A DNA stretch of 64,000 nucleotides from Zasmidium citrigriseum (GCA_002786025.1 NHNW01000003.1:310001-374000); one strand, 5' to 3'. Positions 43,450 to 53,310 are shown, counted from the stretch's first letter. A program made the numbers and translations. Notes: generated by a model not told the origin, from the sequence alone.

Positions 43450-44739
43450 ATGGGTGGCGCTGCCTTTTCGCAAGCGTCCTCTCCTGGAGAACCGACCTTA
43501 TACACACCTCGCATGACCGCCGCCGAATACACTCACCTCAAAGCCACATATCTGGAGCGCCTACAAGGATACTTCCCTCATAAGACCGTCTCCGTGCTTG
43601 TGGAAGCGCCTGAAAAGACCGACTATGGCGACATCGACTTCCTTGTGTGTTCGGACGACCGTATAGACACGATACACCTAGCCCGCCAACTCGGTGCGAC
43701 CGGCGTGATATGCAACAGCAGCGGCAAGCATCAGATGTGCTCAATCGGCGTGCCCAAGGACGGCTCACGAAGCACCAGGGACACCGTCGTCTACAAGAAT
43801 GTTCCCAGCAACAACCCCAAGAAGCTCCAACCATCCACTACCATGACAACGGCAGAGTATGCACAGATCGACATCGAGATCGTGCCTCCAGAGGACTTTC
43901 AGTGGCACGGCTTCTACTGCTCCTACGGGGATCTGGGCGGCCTTCTGGGCAATATTGTTCGCAACTTGGGCTTCATGGTCAATGATAAGGGGCTTGTTCT
44001 ACGATTGAAGGAGCTTGACGACGCCAAAGCGATGAAGATTGGCCAGATTGCCGACAAAGACGGACTGCTACACCTCTCGAATGACCCCGACCGTGTCCTC
44101 GACTTCCTCGGCCTCTCTACCGAGCAGTACAAGAAGGGATTCACAACAGTCGAGTCTCTCTACGAGTGGCTGGCACAGTGCCGCCTGATATCCCTCAAGC
44201 TGATCAGGAGAAAGCGAGACATTTCGAGAGATCGCCAGAAAGAGAAGAAGCGTACGCTGTACTCGACCTTCTTCCACGAGTGGCTACCTCAGAAGCTCGG
44301 GGCCGACGAGGAAGACTACGAGGAAGATGATACCGACAATACGCCATCCAGGGGACAGCTGGTGGACGAGGCCGTTACCTTCTTTGAGAAGGCCGCTGAG
44401 TACAAGGAGCTTCGCGACAGCTTGAGGATCGCAATTCAGAATCTCACCGCCGAACGCCTTCTCAAACCTATCATTGCAGAATACAGTGGCACCAAAGACA
44501 AGAAGCTCGCGGAGATCGTGCGTGCATTCCGCAGATGGGTGGCCTTCGACTATTCTGGACAGCCATACATCGCCGCCTCTGCTCATGGCGACTCGGAGTC
44601 CCAGCTCTACCATTTTCTGGTCTCCTATGAGAGGCAGAAACTTCGTGATGTTCCTATCGACATCAACGGCTGGGTTAGAGATAATTGGGAGGAGATGAAG
44701 GGGCTCGAACGTGGACATGGCAAGTTAGCTAGAGGGTAG
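43450..44739 (+). CDS. Pol-beta-like nucleotidyltransferase, fungal unknown
   Basis: Single exon of 429 residues from ATG 43450. Near residues 52-66 is EAPEKTDYGDIDFLV, with the DxD pair (Asp61, Asp63) typical of the Pol-beta nucleotidyltransferase superfamily; a third acidic position is in AQIDIEIV (Asp141). The remainder is helical and charged, including an acidic stretch (GADEEDYEEDDTDN) and a C-terminal conserved block (EIVRAFRRWVAF, GDSESQLYHFLVSYE). Family members in fungi are poorly described; a nucleotide- or nucleic-acid-modifying role is inferred from the triad only. A decayed copy of the last 80-90 codons lies just downstream. Confidence 0.75.
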   Translation: MGGAAFSQASSPGEPTLYTPRMTAAEYTHLKATYLERLQGYFPHKTVSVLVEAPEKTDYGDIDFLVCSDDRIDTIHLARQLGATGVICNSSGKHQMCSIGVPKDGSRSTRDTVVYKNVPSNNPKKLQPSTTMTTAEYAQIDIEIVPPEDFQWHGFYCSYGDLGGLLGNIVRNLGFMVNDKGLVLRLKELDDAKAMKIGQIADKDGLLHLSNDPDRVLDFLGLSTEQYKKGFTTVESLYEWLAQCRLISLKLIRRKRDISRDRQKEKKRTLYSTFFHEWLPQKLGADEEDYEEDDTDNTPSRGQLVDEAVTFFEKAAEYKELRDSLRIAIQNLTAERLLKPIIAEYSGTKDKKLAEIVRAFRRWVAFDYSGQPYIAASAHGDSESQLYHFLVSYERQKLRDVPIDINGWVRDNWEEMKGLERGHGKLARG

Positions 44740-44786
44740 TACCGCATGCAGAGGAGCCTGTCCAAGATGGCGGCGAAGATGGGAGA

Positions 44787-44844
44787 TAGGCTATCTAGAG
44801 CCTCGGAGAGGATGCGGACCGCGCATGTTCATGACTACGCCTAG
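44787..44844 (+). pseudogene. SYG1 tail fragment between NTase gene and its partial copy
   Basis: The frame reads LSRASERMRTAHVHDYA then TAG. The intact SPX-EXS protein has LSRIGTRMRTGHVHDYERR at the matching place (about 33075-33030 on the minus strand). Eleven of the first thirteen shared positions from RMRT to HDY agree or are conservative. It is out of context here and truncated. Confidence 0.6.
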
Positions 44845-45117
44845 ATACCGAAAGACAAGAAGCTTACAGAGATCGTGCGTGCATTCCGCCGGTGGGTAGC
44901 CTTCAAGGACCAGCCCTTCATCGTCGCTTCTCCTCATGGCGACTCCGAGTCTCAGCTTTACTGGTTCTTGGAGAGCTACGAAAATCTGATCCTGCGCGAT
45001 GAGGGCATGGTGGACAAGTGGGTGGCAGAGCACTGGGAGGAGGTCAAGCGGCTCGAGAGGGACCGAGTGAAGGCGTCGTCGAGCAGCGCTATCCTCGAGA
45101 ATGAGACGTTGGGCTGA
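44845..45117 (+). pseudogene. Duplicated 3' fragment of the NTase gene
   Basis: The open frame begins after the TAG at 44842-44844 with PKDKKLTEIVRAFRRWVAF and ends at 45117. It parallels KDKKLAEIVRAFRRWVAF to GLER at the end of the intact gene (44499-44721): shared GDSESQLY, FL.SYE, LRD and EWWEEVKRLER-like segments. It has no ATG start, two residues are lost after WVAF, and its own C-terminus is longer. It is a tandem partial copy, not a gene by itself. Confidence 0.75.
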
Positions 45118-45227
45118 GGGCATGAACACTGCTATATGCACCTTTGGGGACTCGCGGTGCGGCGGGAATCGGTCGTCGGGAGATGGTTTCTAGACTGCGG
45201 TAATGTCAATCTGTTTCTCATGATTTC

Positions 45228-45430
45228 ATACTGTTACACAGGGTGTGGGTCTCATATTCTCGCCAAGCAACACGATGTAAGGAGATGCATTAATCCACTT
45301 CTAACTTTACCGGTTCTTAGCACTGCCTCGAATTTCTACTAGAACTATCCCCGTAGGATGCGTAGGACAACAGGGCATTGAAAGGATCTCAAGAGCTTAA
45401 GAGGCCTTCACTCTGGCCGGGAAGACCAAC
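45228..45430 (+). repeat. Upstream-block copy 1 of the membrane-paralog array
   Basis: GTGTGGGTCTCATATTCTCGCC, AACACGAT and CCGGTTCTTAGCACTGCC match the block before the gene at 47142. A second match (CATTGAAAGGATCTC, AAGAGGCCTTCA) follows at about 45378-45412. No gene remnant is readable after it; an EXS-fragment unit begins instead. Confidence 0.6.
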
Positions 45431-45519
45431 TTCTGAGACGACTTAAACTGGTCCCCACCCCCTTCCTTCTTTTCCCACAAGTCCGTCCGATGGTAAGTGC
45501 GGTCCCCTTTGCTGTTTCC

Positions 45520-45745
45520 GTTATTGTTTTTCGACACGTTCGTATCACTTTCCATATTACTAGCCATGTGAATGCACGTGCCAACGCCACACGGCCTATA
45601 TATACCTCTCTCTTGTCCCCAACTGCTCTCTCTTCTTCAACCACAGAGCTCCTCGGGCTCGCCCTGGTAATAGCCCTTGCGGCGTGGGAGGAGAGGAGAT
45701 GTACCCGCCAGGACCGCAGGGCCGCAGGAAATGTCGGGTTACTCC
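45520..45745 (+). pseudogene. SPX-EXS relic unit, plus strand
   Basis: Bases from about 45535 match the unit upstream region (CACGTTCGTATCACTTTCC, TACTAGCCATGTG), then GCACGTGCCAACGCC, CTATATATACCTCTCTCTTG and a frame LLGLALVIALAAWEERRCTR that parallels LLALALVMALNF...GGEEMYL of the EXS exon. The frame is broken after it. Confidence 0.6.
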
Positions 45746-45811
45746 GCATCCGTGACCTCGCCCCTATGAGCTTCTCGTCGTCGTCGCGACAACGGGCGGC
45801 GGGAGCAGCAT

Positions 45812-46080
45812 GGAATCGGACGGTCACACAAGCTGTGGGCCTCCTGTTCTCACTAAGCAACACGAGGGAAGGCGGCGATGCGTGTATCCACGTCTGACTT
45901 GGCCGGTCCTGAGTAACGCTATCCCCATCTCTTGTGCATGACATTCAGTCCATTGAAAGAATCTCGAAATTCCACACTGGCTTCATCTGAAGAGATCGCA
46001 ACGTCTCATTCGACACCGCAACGAGTCTCTGCCGCTACCCCGGCCCTTTTGAAAGCGTCTTGCGTCAATGGGACTCAAAA
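45812..46080 (+). pseudogene. Upstream-block copy 2 with truncated membrane-paralog gene
   Basis: GCTGTGGGCCTCCTGTTCTC, GGCCGGTCCTGAG (about 45832-45915) and CATTGAAAGAATCTCG (45952) repeat the block found before 47142. At the matching distance, about 46045, the frame reads ALLKASCVNGTQNSR, close to ALLQKATFVNGVHKFG at the start of the gene at 47142. After about 15 codons the similarity ends. This is a 5'-end relic. Confidence 0.65.
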
Positions 46081-46202
46081 TTCAAGATCCTCGCGGGCAA
46101 GCGGGCGGCGGAGGGACCAGCATCGCGGATTGTTCAATCTCCGTGATTGTTGTTGATCTTACAGCATGGAAGAGGGGTCTAAGGACACCTTGGAAAAAGA
46201 AA

Positions 46203-46400
46203 CAATGCATGTGATACCGGCGTCCGTGAGTCGCTGAGCATCGCCGCGCCTCCCACGCGCCCGCCTCCCAGCCATCAAGTGAAGTTGAGGGCCATTGCCC
46301 CTTGTTGAAGAAGAGAAGAAGTGCAGTTGGGGACAAAAGAGGGGTTTATATAGGCTAGGCGGCGTTGGAACGTGCGTTCACGTGGATAGTGATATGAAAT
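46203..46400 (-). pseudogene. SPX-EXS relic unit, minus strand
   Basis: On the minus strand: CACGTGAACGCACGTTCCAACG, TATATAAACCCCTC, CCCCAACTGCACTTCTTCTC, then GAMALNFT and a stop, matching VMALNFGF of the EXS exon. A GTGATACC/GGCGTCCGTG-type end motif is at 46206-46225. Short and truncated compared with the unit at 37838. Confidence 0.55.
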
Positions 46401-46439
46401 AGTGAGACCAAACGTGTGAAAAACAAGGAAAAAAAGTAC

Positions 46440-46620
46440 AAAGCGGACGGCAACCACATAGCACATCTCCTCTCTTCCCGCGCCCCGAGGGCCATTACTA
46501 GGGCGAGCGCGAGGAGGTGAGCTCTGGTGTTGGAGAAGAAAAGGAGAAGTGCAGTCAGAACAGGAAGAGGTATGTAAAGGCTCCGCGGCGTTGGCACGTA
46601 CGTTTACGTAGACATCTAGG
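46440..46620 (-). pseudogene. SPX-EXS relic unit, minus strand, tandem with previous
   Basis: On the minus strand GTAAACGTACGTGCCAACGCC (about 46597-46617), a weak TATA-like element, CTGCACTTCTCC, then LLALALVMALGAREERRC, the best-preserved match to LLALALVMALNF of the EXS exon. It runs head to tail into the unit at 46203-46400. Confidence 0.6.
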
Positions 46621-46686
46621 CGAGCAGGAGAGCGGGCAGGGCCAGTAGTCCGGACAGGTGGAGGGCGGGACAGCGCCGCCGCGTGC

Positions 46687-46800
46687 TCAATCGTCGTCGT
46701 CGCTGTCGTTATGGTTCCAGGAAAATTCCTTCAAGTGGAGAGGAGAAGTCTTATAAGTCTTGCAAAACAGGCAGACGCAGCATGTGATCGTTAGGTCCGT
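46687..46800 (-). pseudogene. SYG1-like acidic tail relic
   Basis: On the minus strand the frame ends NHNDSDDDD then TGA at 46687-46689, followed by GCACGCGGCGGCGCTG. The intact protein ends GDSDDDDDDD, and the relics at 37838 and 29490 end the same way with the same following bases. The motif CGGACC..GATCACATGC is at 46777-46797. Confidence 0.6.
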
Positions 46801-46904
46801 GCATTCGTATATCTTATGCCTCTCCCCGCTTCTCGCAGAGCCATTCTTTGAGCTTGACATGACTACCAGAGGAGACCAGAGGACCGGCGGGACGGTGGCA
46901 GCAG

Positions 46905-47110
46905 CATGATCTCGGACTGTTACCCAGGCTGTGGGCCTCTTATTCTCGCCAAGAAACACGATGCAAGGAGATGTGACCATTCAAATCTGACTTCACCGGT
47001 CCTTAGCACTGCCCCAAAGTCCACTATCTTCATGGGTTGTGCAGCACTACAGCCCACTCAAAAAATCTCGAGAGCCCAAGAGGCACTTCATCTGACGGGG
47101 ACCGCAACTT
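46905..47110 (+). repeat. Upstream-block copy 3 (promoter of gene at 47142)
   Basis: GACTGTTACCCAGGCTGTGG, CTCGCCAAGAAACACGATG, CACCGGTCCTTAGCACTGCC and AAAAAATCTCGAGAGC are the best-preserved version of the repeated block. The ATG of the membrane gene lies about 235 bp after its start, the same distance as in copies 2 and 4. Confidence 0.65.
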
Positions 47111-47141
47111 TACAGACAAGCACTTTCCCTTACCTACAACC

Positions 47142-47987
47142 ATGGCACTCCTGCAGAAGGCGACATTCGTCAACGGCGTCCACAAGTTTGGACTCGTAAC
47201 CAACTTGACCAGCGTCGCTCACTGCAAAATCTCCAAGACTCCTCTCACCCTCGAACTCTGGGAATGCGAAAATTTCTGCTCAAACATGACCGAAACCGCG
47301 GAGATCCAGACTGACGCCGACCCCTGCCGTGGATTCCTCTGGAGTGTGTTCGTTGAGCCGAAATGCTTGATCTTGACGGAAATCCGCGAAGGCGAATCCA
47401 ATGTCGCCCCCAAGAAGATCTCCACTGAAGGCTCGGATGCCATATCTGGACGCCCGCTGCAGATCACAAGGACTGGCTTTCGGTCTCTCAACGGAGCTCT
47501 GCACGGAATGTTCGTCAGTCTCTGCGCTTGGCCCTTCGCGTTGGTCTCTACAATGTTGCTGGAGCTGGTTCGAGACCATGTCCTGCCATTCCTGAAAGCA
47601 CCGAAACTAGCAACATACACCGATCACGAGAGATATGCCTGGCGACTGGTCTTCTGCTTCACCATCATGTCTTGTTACATGCTACCCGAAGGCCCTTTTC
47701 ATCCTCAAGACAAGACTTATGTTACCACGATCAAGGCTGTATGGGAGGCTTGGTTGCGAGTCGTGGCGTGGGAAAGCCTTTGCTTGATGTATCTGGTTTT
47801 TCATCGGGTCGTGGCTGTTCTTTTGCAGTGGGAAGAGAGTAGGAAGTCAGAAGGCGCGGCGGAGAAAGAAGAGAGCAAACTTGAGACGTATGGAATCGAG
47901 AATGAAAAGACCATTCACGAAGATTCTGGTTTGACTGAGAAGGAGGAGGCTCAAGGTGGAGAGATCCCTCGAAGCGCAGTGGAATGA
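47142..47987 (+). CDS. Novel multi-TM protein with N-terminal Cys motif, paralog A
   Basis: Single exon of 281 residues; ATG 47142 in ACAACCATGGCA. N-terminal about 90 residues carry C-x3-C (WECENFCSN), then CRGF and a later CLIL, a spacing somewhat like a PAN/apple module. Hydrophobic segments follow at about 125-150 (MFVSLCAWPFALVSTMLLELV), 175-195 (RLVFCFTIMSCYM) and 215-245 (RVVAWESLCLMYLVFHRVVAVLL). The C-terminus is a charged Glu/Lys tail. There is no classical signal peptide. The neighbour at 48319 has the same order of Cys motif, helices and charged tail, so the two are tandem paralogs. No known family is recognised. Confidence 0.7.
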   Translation: MALLQKATFVNGVHKFGLVTNLTSVAHCKISKTPLTLELWECENFCSNMTETAEIQTDADPCRGFLWSVFVEPKCLILTEIREGESNVAPKKISTEGSDAISGRPLQITRTGFRSLNGALHGMFVSLCAWPFALVSTMLLELVRDHVLPFLKAPKLATYTDHERYAWRLVFCFTIMSCYMLPEGPFHPQDKTYVTTIKAVWEAWLRVVAWESLCLMYLVFHRVVAVLLQWEESRKSEGAAEKEESKLETYGIENEKTIHEDSGLTEKEEAQGGEIPRSAVE

Positions 47988-48082
47988 TGTTCAAATGACA
48001 GGATCTTCTTAGACCAAATTATCTAGAACAATCTTTTCAGACAATCAGGATCTCGAAATGGTTCCTGCTGGACGGGGATGGG

Positions 48083-48190
48083 CATTTGGGTATAACAGCC
48101 GGGCAAGCAGCACGACGCAAGGGATACATCAGTCCCCCTTCTCGGCACCATACTTGACCGGTCCTCTTGCACAGCCTCTAGATACCATCG
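48083..48190 (+). repeat. Upstream-block copy 4, diverged
   Basis: AAGCAGCACGACGCAAGGGATACA and CTTGACCGGTCCTCTTGCAC are the recognisable parts of the block. It lies about 235 bp before the ATG at 48319, the same offset as copy 3 before 47142. Confidence 0.5.
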
Positions 48191-48318
48191 ACCTTGCAGT
48201 AAGATAGCCTCAGACACAATTCTGAAAAAACTGCATATATAACAGGGCACTTCCATTGTCATCGTCCAGCCTCATACTGTCTAGCACCATCAACCTCACC
48301 TGCCCCCTTTCCAAAACA

Positions 48319-49191
48319 ATGCCCATCCACGCCCTCTCAGCCACTCAAGCCGACGGCCGCATCCACTACCACGCCGACCAAGCCATCAGCACCATAGCCT
48401 CCAACCGCCTCAGCCAATATGCCGTGATGCCCGACCTCACAGCCTGCATCAACATGTGTACCAAACTCACCAGGGATGACCAAAGCCACCACCCCTGCGA
48501 AGGCCTCCTTTACATCGATTCCGGGGAACCCAACTGCATGATCTTCGTGAAATACGACGGCCCGCCTCCTCAGGTGAAGGAAACCCCTCCACCAGCACAA
48601 AACTCCTCTTGGAGTGTGAAATTCCTCCTCATGGCAGCTATCCTAAGCATCATTCCCGTGCCAATCTCAATCGAACTCATCTCCGCCTACGGGACACATA
48701 TCCTCCCCTTTGTGACGCGCGGATCGATCCCCGCTACAGCATCTCTCCGAGAAACAGCCAAATCGACCTTCGAAGGCTCAGCTTGGGTCCTCGTGCTGGA
48801 GATTCTGTATACGGCATCCTTCGTCTATGCCTCGAGAGACAGACGAAGTGTGCCTTGTAATGACCTCAGACCCTGCTTGGGGTGGGTGTTCGTTGCGCTC
48901 TGGGGACTGAGCTCAATGGCTGTGCTGGTGTTGCAGAAGGCCATCGCAACGTTCATGCAGAGCTCTAATCTGGAGCTCGAAGAGCGAAAGCGGGAGGCCA
49001 AGAAGCGGTTCGAGGAGACCAAGATGGCGGCAGAGGAGCAGAAGCCGAAAGTCGAGACGCCCGCCGACTCGGAGGGCAACGAGATAGACGGAGATGCAGT
49101 GTTGGTGGAGAAGGAACAAGACGAGCCGTCTGGGAGCGAGGAGGATGAGCCATCGAACAGCAGACAGGCCGAGCATCTGGCACAGGATTAG
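48319..49191 (+). CDS. Novel multi-TM protein with N-terminal Cys motif, paralog B
   Basis: Single exon of 290 residues from ATG 48319. The N-terminal part has C-x3-C (TACINMCTK), CEGL and CMIF, in the same order and near-equal spacing as in paralog A. Three hydrophobic segments follow (FLLMAAILSIIPVPISIELI, WVLVLEILYTASFVYA, GWVFVALWGLSSMAVLVL). The first ends IELIS..HILPFV, matching LELVRDHVLPFL in paralog A. The C-terminal 90 residues are a Glu/Lys-rich probable coiled coil (LELEERKREAKKRFEETK). Function unknown. The pair is probably lineage-specific. Confidence 0.7.
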   Translation: MPIHALSATQADGRIHYHADQAISTIASNRLSQYAVMPDLTACINMCTKLTRDDQSHHPCEGLLYIDSGEPNCMIFVKYDGPPPQVKETPPPAQNSSWSVKFLLMAAILSIIPVPISIELISAYGTHILPFVTRGSIPATASLRETAKSTFEGSAWVLVLEILYTASFVYASRDRRSVPCNDLRPCLGWVFVALWGLSSMAVLVLQKAIATFMQSSNLELEERKREAKKRFEETKMAAEEQKPKVETPADSEGNEIDGDAVLVEKEQDEPSGSEEDEPSNSRQAEHLAQD

Positions 49192-49629
49192 CATGTCGCT
49201 AGAGAAAATCTCGTTGTGTCACTAGACGAGCAAGCAATCAATCAGCATCGTGTGCCGTTTAGACACCAGGCGAGCTGTGGAGAACGAGCGAGCAAGCGGC
49301 GAAGGAGGTCAGGTAAATCGAATAGGGCAGTGCTTTGAATGGCCAGCTTGGACCGCACAGGAGACGAAAGAGTAGTCGAGGACCCGGGTAGAGGAATCCC
49401 TCATGTATTCTTCAATATCACCTCCCCACTTTTCCAAAATCCCCACCGTGCTATCATTGCCGTCAACATCTTTTCGGTCGCTTCCCTTTTTGCGACGATG
49501 TACTAATATCACAAAGCCCTTATCCCAAACTCCACGCTAATCCCACTCATGCAACGAAGATACAAAGACTCGGGCGACCAGCGCCGCAAGTAACAAACAC
49601 TCTAATCCACAGAAAGTAGTTCCAAAAAA
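49192..49629. other. 3' region between convergent genes
   Basis: About 440 bp between convergent stops; no gene. This marks the right edge of the accessory island. Confidence 0.5.
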
Positions 49630-52134
49630 TCAGGTCTCAGGATAGGGCTGCTGGCTCGGCGTACGCCCCCTCGTATCCAGCCTCGCCGCCGTTTCGTCCA
49701 GCCGTCTCGACAGCCCTTTGAGTGCTGAGCTGGCGGATGCCCGGGCGTAGTCTCGTAGTCTGACAACCTCTGGGTTTGGAGATCTTGAGGTACCGCGGGA
49801 CGCAATCGGGTCTGTGGTGCCGTCCAGGGTATCCTGAGGGCTCGCACCAGGGGTAGTGTCTGGGCTCGGCAGGTTCGAAGCACGCTCTGCTTCGGCGACA
49901 GTGGCTCGGGCTCTATCACGAGCGTCCCTCACGAGAGCTGCGAGGCCACCGCTGCGGACGCGGGCTTCGGCTCTTCGAGCAGTGCTGCCGGCGAAGTAGA
50001 TGGCGTGGTTGACGGACGAAGACAGGACATTGGGATGTCGGCGAAGACGCTCGATGTGCTCCACTCGTCGAGTGAGGACAAGTTGGGCTCCTTCACGCTC
50101 GGCGAGGATACGCTTGATTTCCTGCATGTCATTAGCAACCAACGACATCATTGAGCTCAGAGCTTTCCTTACCTCCTGATATGCTTGTTCGTAGATATCA
50201 TCATCAACACCACCAGGACTCTCACTGATAATGGGCTCCTCCATGGGGTCATCGCTCTCGGCAACATCTGCACCGGGTCCAATGCGTAGAAATAATCGAT
50301 CCTCAAGAGGATCATGTGCATGTCCCTTAGCCTTCTCATCCACTGGAAATGTCCTCGCTCGCTGTGGTAGATCGCCCGGCTCAGGGTCATCCGAATCAGA
50401 AAGCGGTGGGTGGTGGGCTTCGGTCTCTCGACGCTGCTTCATCCGGGCTTCCGTTTCCTCGTGATGAATCTCAGCACCACCAGTGCTATCTAGCGATGGA
50501 GGCGTTCGTGTCTTAGGCGTGTCCAAATGGGTCTGCAGTATATCATCATCCACCTCTCGATCCACCCCCTCGGCTTGACTCGCAACAGCTTCGTGCAACG
50601 GTCTTCGAGTCTGGGTATCAGCACTCTTGGTGGCGCCATGTACTGAATGAGGTGGAGCAACCATGCGGGATTCACGTCCAAAGAATCCGTCCATGAACTG
50701 GGCCCGTTTGAGAAGTCTCTTGAAACGTTTCGCTGCCTTCATGACCACCATCAGATGCGCCATGTTTCCAGTAATGGCTTGATCCATTTCGGCTTCAGTG
50801 GGCGGCTCTACGAGATCTGCGCAGTTCTCTTCGGAAGATAGCAACTTATCAGTGCCTCCTTTTGTTACCCAAGGATGTTCCTACAAGCTGTAAGCCGAGA
50901 GCCTCATTTATGAGGATCTCGAATGATGACTTACTCTGAGCTCCTCCATCGTAATTCGCTTCTCTGGATCCTTCTCGAGTAGCCTTCGCATCAGATCCTC
51001 AAACTCGGGGTTTTGTTCCTCTTCGAGCGGTACATCCTCGTTCTGAACACCATCAGCACGCAGTGCCCATACTCAATACCATACATCCACTCACCTTGAT
51101 GCTCTCATAAAGCTCCAACATGCCCGATTTCTCGAAGGGTATCCGTCCATACCTCAGACAATACAGCGTGACACCCATACTCCAGATATCCGCCGCCTTG
51201 CCACTCACAGCCCCATGCCGCACCACACAAAGCTCCGGGGGCATGAAAGCAGGACTCCCCGCTGACTTGGCCGTATGCATATCCGAATCCTTCTCAAACA
51301 TCTCACTGACACCAAAATCCACAATCTTCAACACATCGTCGTGTGTGATCAAGCAATTATCCGGCTTGATATCTCGATGTATGATCCCTTGAGCGTGGAG
51401 GTACTCAATCCCGAGGATCATGTCCCGGAACCAGCATCGACAGGCTTCTTCGTTGTAGGGCGTTGCTCGTTCGTCCAGACCAACATGCATGACTACGCCC
51501 TTTTTGCACATTTCTAGGACCATATAGAGGGAGTCTTCTTGGGGGTCGTCGAGGACTTCAATCAATTGGACGAGGTTGTGGTGATCTAGCTTCTTCATGA
51601 TTGCAATCTCCTCTTTGATCAATTCCAGCGAATTGTTGTTCTCTCCATTCAATCTATCCGAAGAAGACAGTCGATGTAGCGGTGAATTGAAACCCAACCC
51701 CGCGGCGAGATTCTGCGGTCGTCGAGGTTGATTCGGTTTTCGCAGGAGGTTCGATTGCGCTCGTTTCCGGAGTCGAGATTTGGAGAACTCCTTGACCGCC
51801 TACGTGTCCCGTGTGATCAGTATACAGCTCCATACTGAAGGAAAGGGCAGTCAAATGGTGTAATGTATGAATGGATCCTCACAAATTCGTTGCCATACTG
51901 ATCGACAGCCAGATGCACGGCGCCGAAGCTTCCTCTGCCTATCTCTTGCTTGATAATGTACTGATTGATGCGGTGGATGGCCCCGCCATCGTCGTCGCTG
52001 CTGCCATAGTGGGAGCGGGCGTTCAATGTCTCCTTGACGCCTTTGGATCGCGAGGGCGCTCGTTTATGGTGTCGGGCGGGGCTTTGGTATGCCGGGGCGG
52101 ACCTTTGCTTGTGATGAGTACTTTCTTCGGCCAT
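49630..52134 (-). CDS. CaMKK-type Ser/Thr kinase (Ssp1/CMKC-like)
   Basis: Five exons: 52134-51883, 51799-51095, 51042-50935, 50880-50173 and 50121-49630, 754 residues. The kinase domain has the P-loop GRGSFGAV (66-73), the catalytic Lys in AVKEF (87), HRDIKPDN (225-232), DFG (245-247) and PPEL. Between the Lys and helix C is an Arg/Pro-rich insert of about 55 residues (KPNQPRRPQ), the hallmark of calmodulin-dependent kinase kinases. These activate AMPK/Snf1 and CaMK in stress and nutrient signalling. The C-terminal 380 residues are disordered. The last intron (50122-50172, 51 bp) is a multiple of three with no stop, so it may be retained without frame change. Confidence 0.88.
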
Positions 52135-52790
52135 GCTGAGGGCATTGTGCGGGGAGAGACGTTACATATGTCTGATGGGCAGCGGATGGTGGGCATCGTG
52201 AGCGGTCGGGGTTGCGGCGTCGAGGTTTATGCTGATGCCGGGAGGAGGGATGATGCCAGGGAGGGCCTGGCGAGCGGACGGAGGCACCGGATTGATGCTC
52301 GTCGACGGCGGGTCGGTGGGCGTGTCGGCCATGGTGTGGTCATCCGTAGGGGAGAGGTGCAGCAGCGAAAGAAGAGGAAGACAATAGGAGCATTTCGAGG
52401 GTCGTTTAGATGGCAGCGCTTTTCCCACAAGGCTGATGCAGTCCCCACCCGGCCTCACAGAAGCACAAGACTAGCCTCACTCATTGAGTCAGGCGCGATG
52501 CCGCCGTCGACACCGACGCAGCTTCCCTGCTGACAACCGCCGCGGGGCTGCTCCTTCCCTCACCATCGTCAAAGCTTGGCCACGCGTTTAATTGTGCCAC
52601 CATCTCCGACAAACCAACAACCACCTTCCAACCGACAATAACCACGCCCGCTATAGCTGCACCTCCCAGGGCCCGCATGCGAGTAACATCCACTCTCGCG
52701 TGGGCACGGCGTCGAACCGGAACGATGCGCTGAGCAGCTCCCTTCACTTCACTCCCCGGTCGGTTCTCATCACATGCCAAACCCACAAAG
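52135..52790. promoter_or_regulatory. Divergent promoter, kinase and BET5
   Basis: 656 bp between the kinase ATG (52134, minus) and the BET5 ATG (52791, plus). No separate gene is seen. Confidence 0.55.
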
Positions 52791-53309
52791 ATGGCCTCAG
52801 GAAACCCCACTACACCATTCGCCATCTACTCCTTCTACATCTTCGACCGCCACACCGAGTGCATCTACTCCAAACGCTGGACATCGCCGCCAACAGCGCG
52901 ACGGCCCTCCGCCCTCTCCAATGGCTCGCAACCAGGGCCCATCGCCACGAAGCGCGCCATCAAAGACGCCGACGACGCAAAACTGATCTTCGGCACCATC
53001 TTCTCACTCCGCCGCATGGTCCGACAACTCGGCGGCGAAGACGACCAATTCCTCTCCTACCGCACCGGCGAGTACAAGCTTCACTACTTCGAGACGCCGA
53101 CACAGCTCAAATTCATCATGCTCACCGACACCCGCGTGGGCAATATGCGGACGGTGCTGCATCAGATTTGGGCGACGCTGTATGTGGAGTACGTGGTCAA
53201 GAGTCCACTGAGTCCGATTGAACATCCGAAGGGTGTGGGCGTGGCGAATGAGTTGTTTGAGGGCGGGTTGGAGACGTTCATGAGATCAATCTTCACGATC
53301 CCTCAGTGA
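52791..53309 (+). CDS. BET5: TRAPP complex subunit Bet5 (TRAPPC1)
   Basis: Single exon of 172 residues; yeast Bet5 is about 159. Longin-fold core: IYSFYIFDRHTECIYSKRW at the N-terminus, IFGTIFSLRRMVRQL, YRTGEYKLHYFETPTQLKFIMLTD and the end helix ELFEGGLETFMRSIF. Bet5 is a small core subunit of TRAPP, the exchange factor for Ypt1/Rab1 in ER-to-Golgi traffic. A low-complexity insert of about 20 residues after the first strand (PPTARRPSALSNGSQPG) is common in filamentous fungi. A rearranged SYG1 fragment starts one base after its stop codon. Confidence 0.92.
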   Translation: MASGNPTTPFAIYSFYIFDRHTECIYSKRWTSPPTARRPSALSNGSQPGPIATKRAIKDADDAKLIFGTIFSLRRMVRQLGGEDDQFLSYRTGEYKLHYFETPTQLKFIMLTDTRVGNMRTVLHQIWATLYVEYVVKSPLSPIEHPKGVGVANELFEGGLETFMRSIFTIPQ

Positions 53310-53310
53310 A

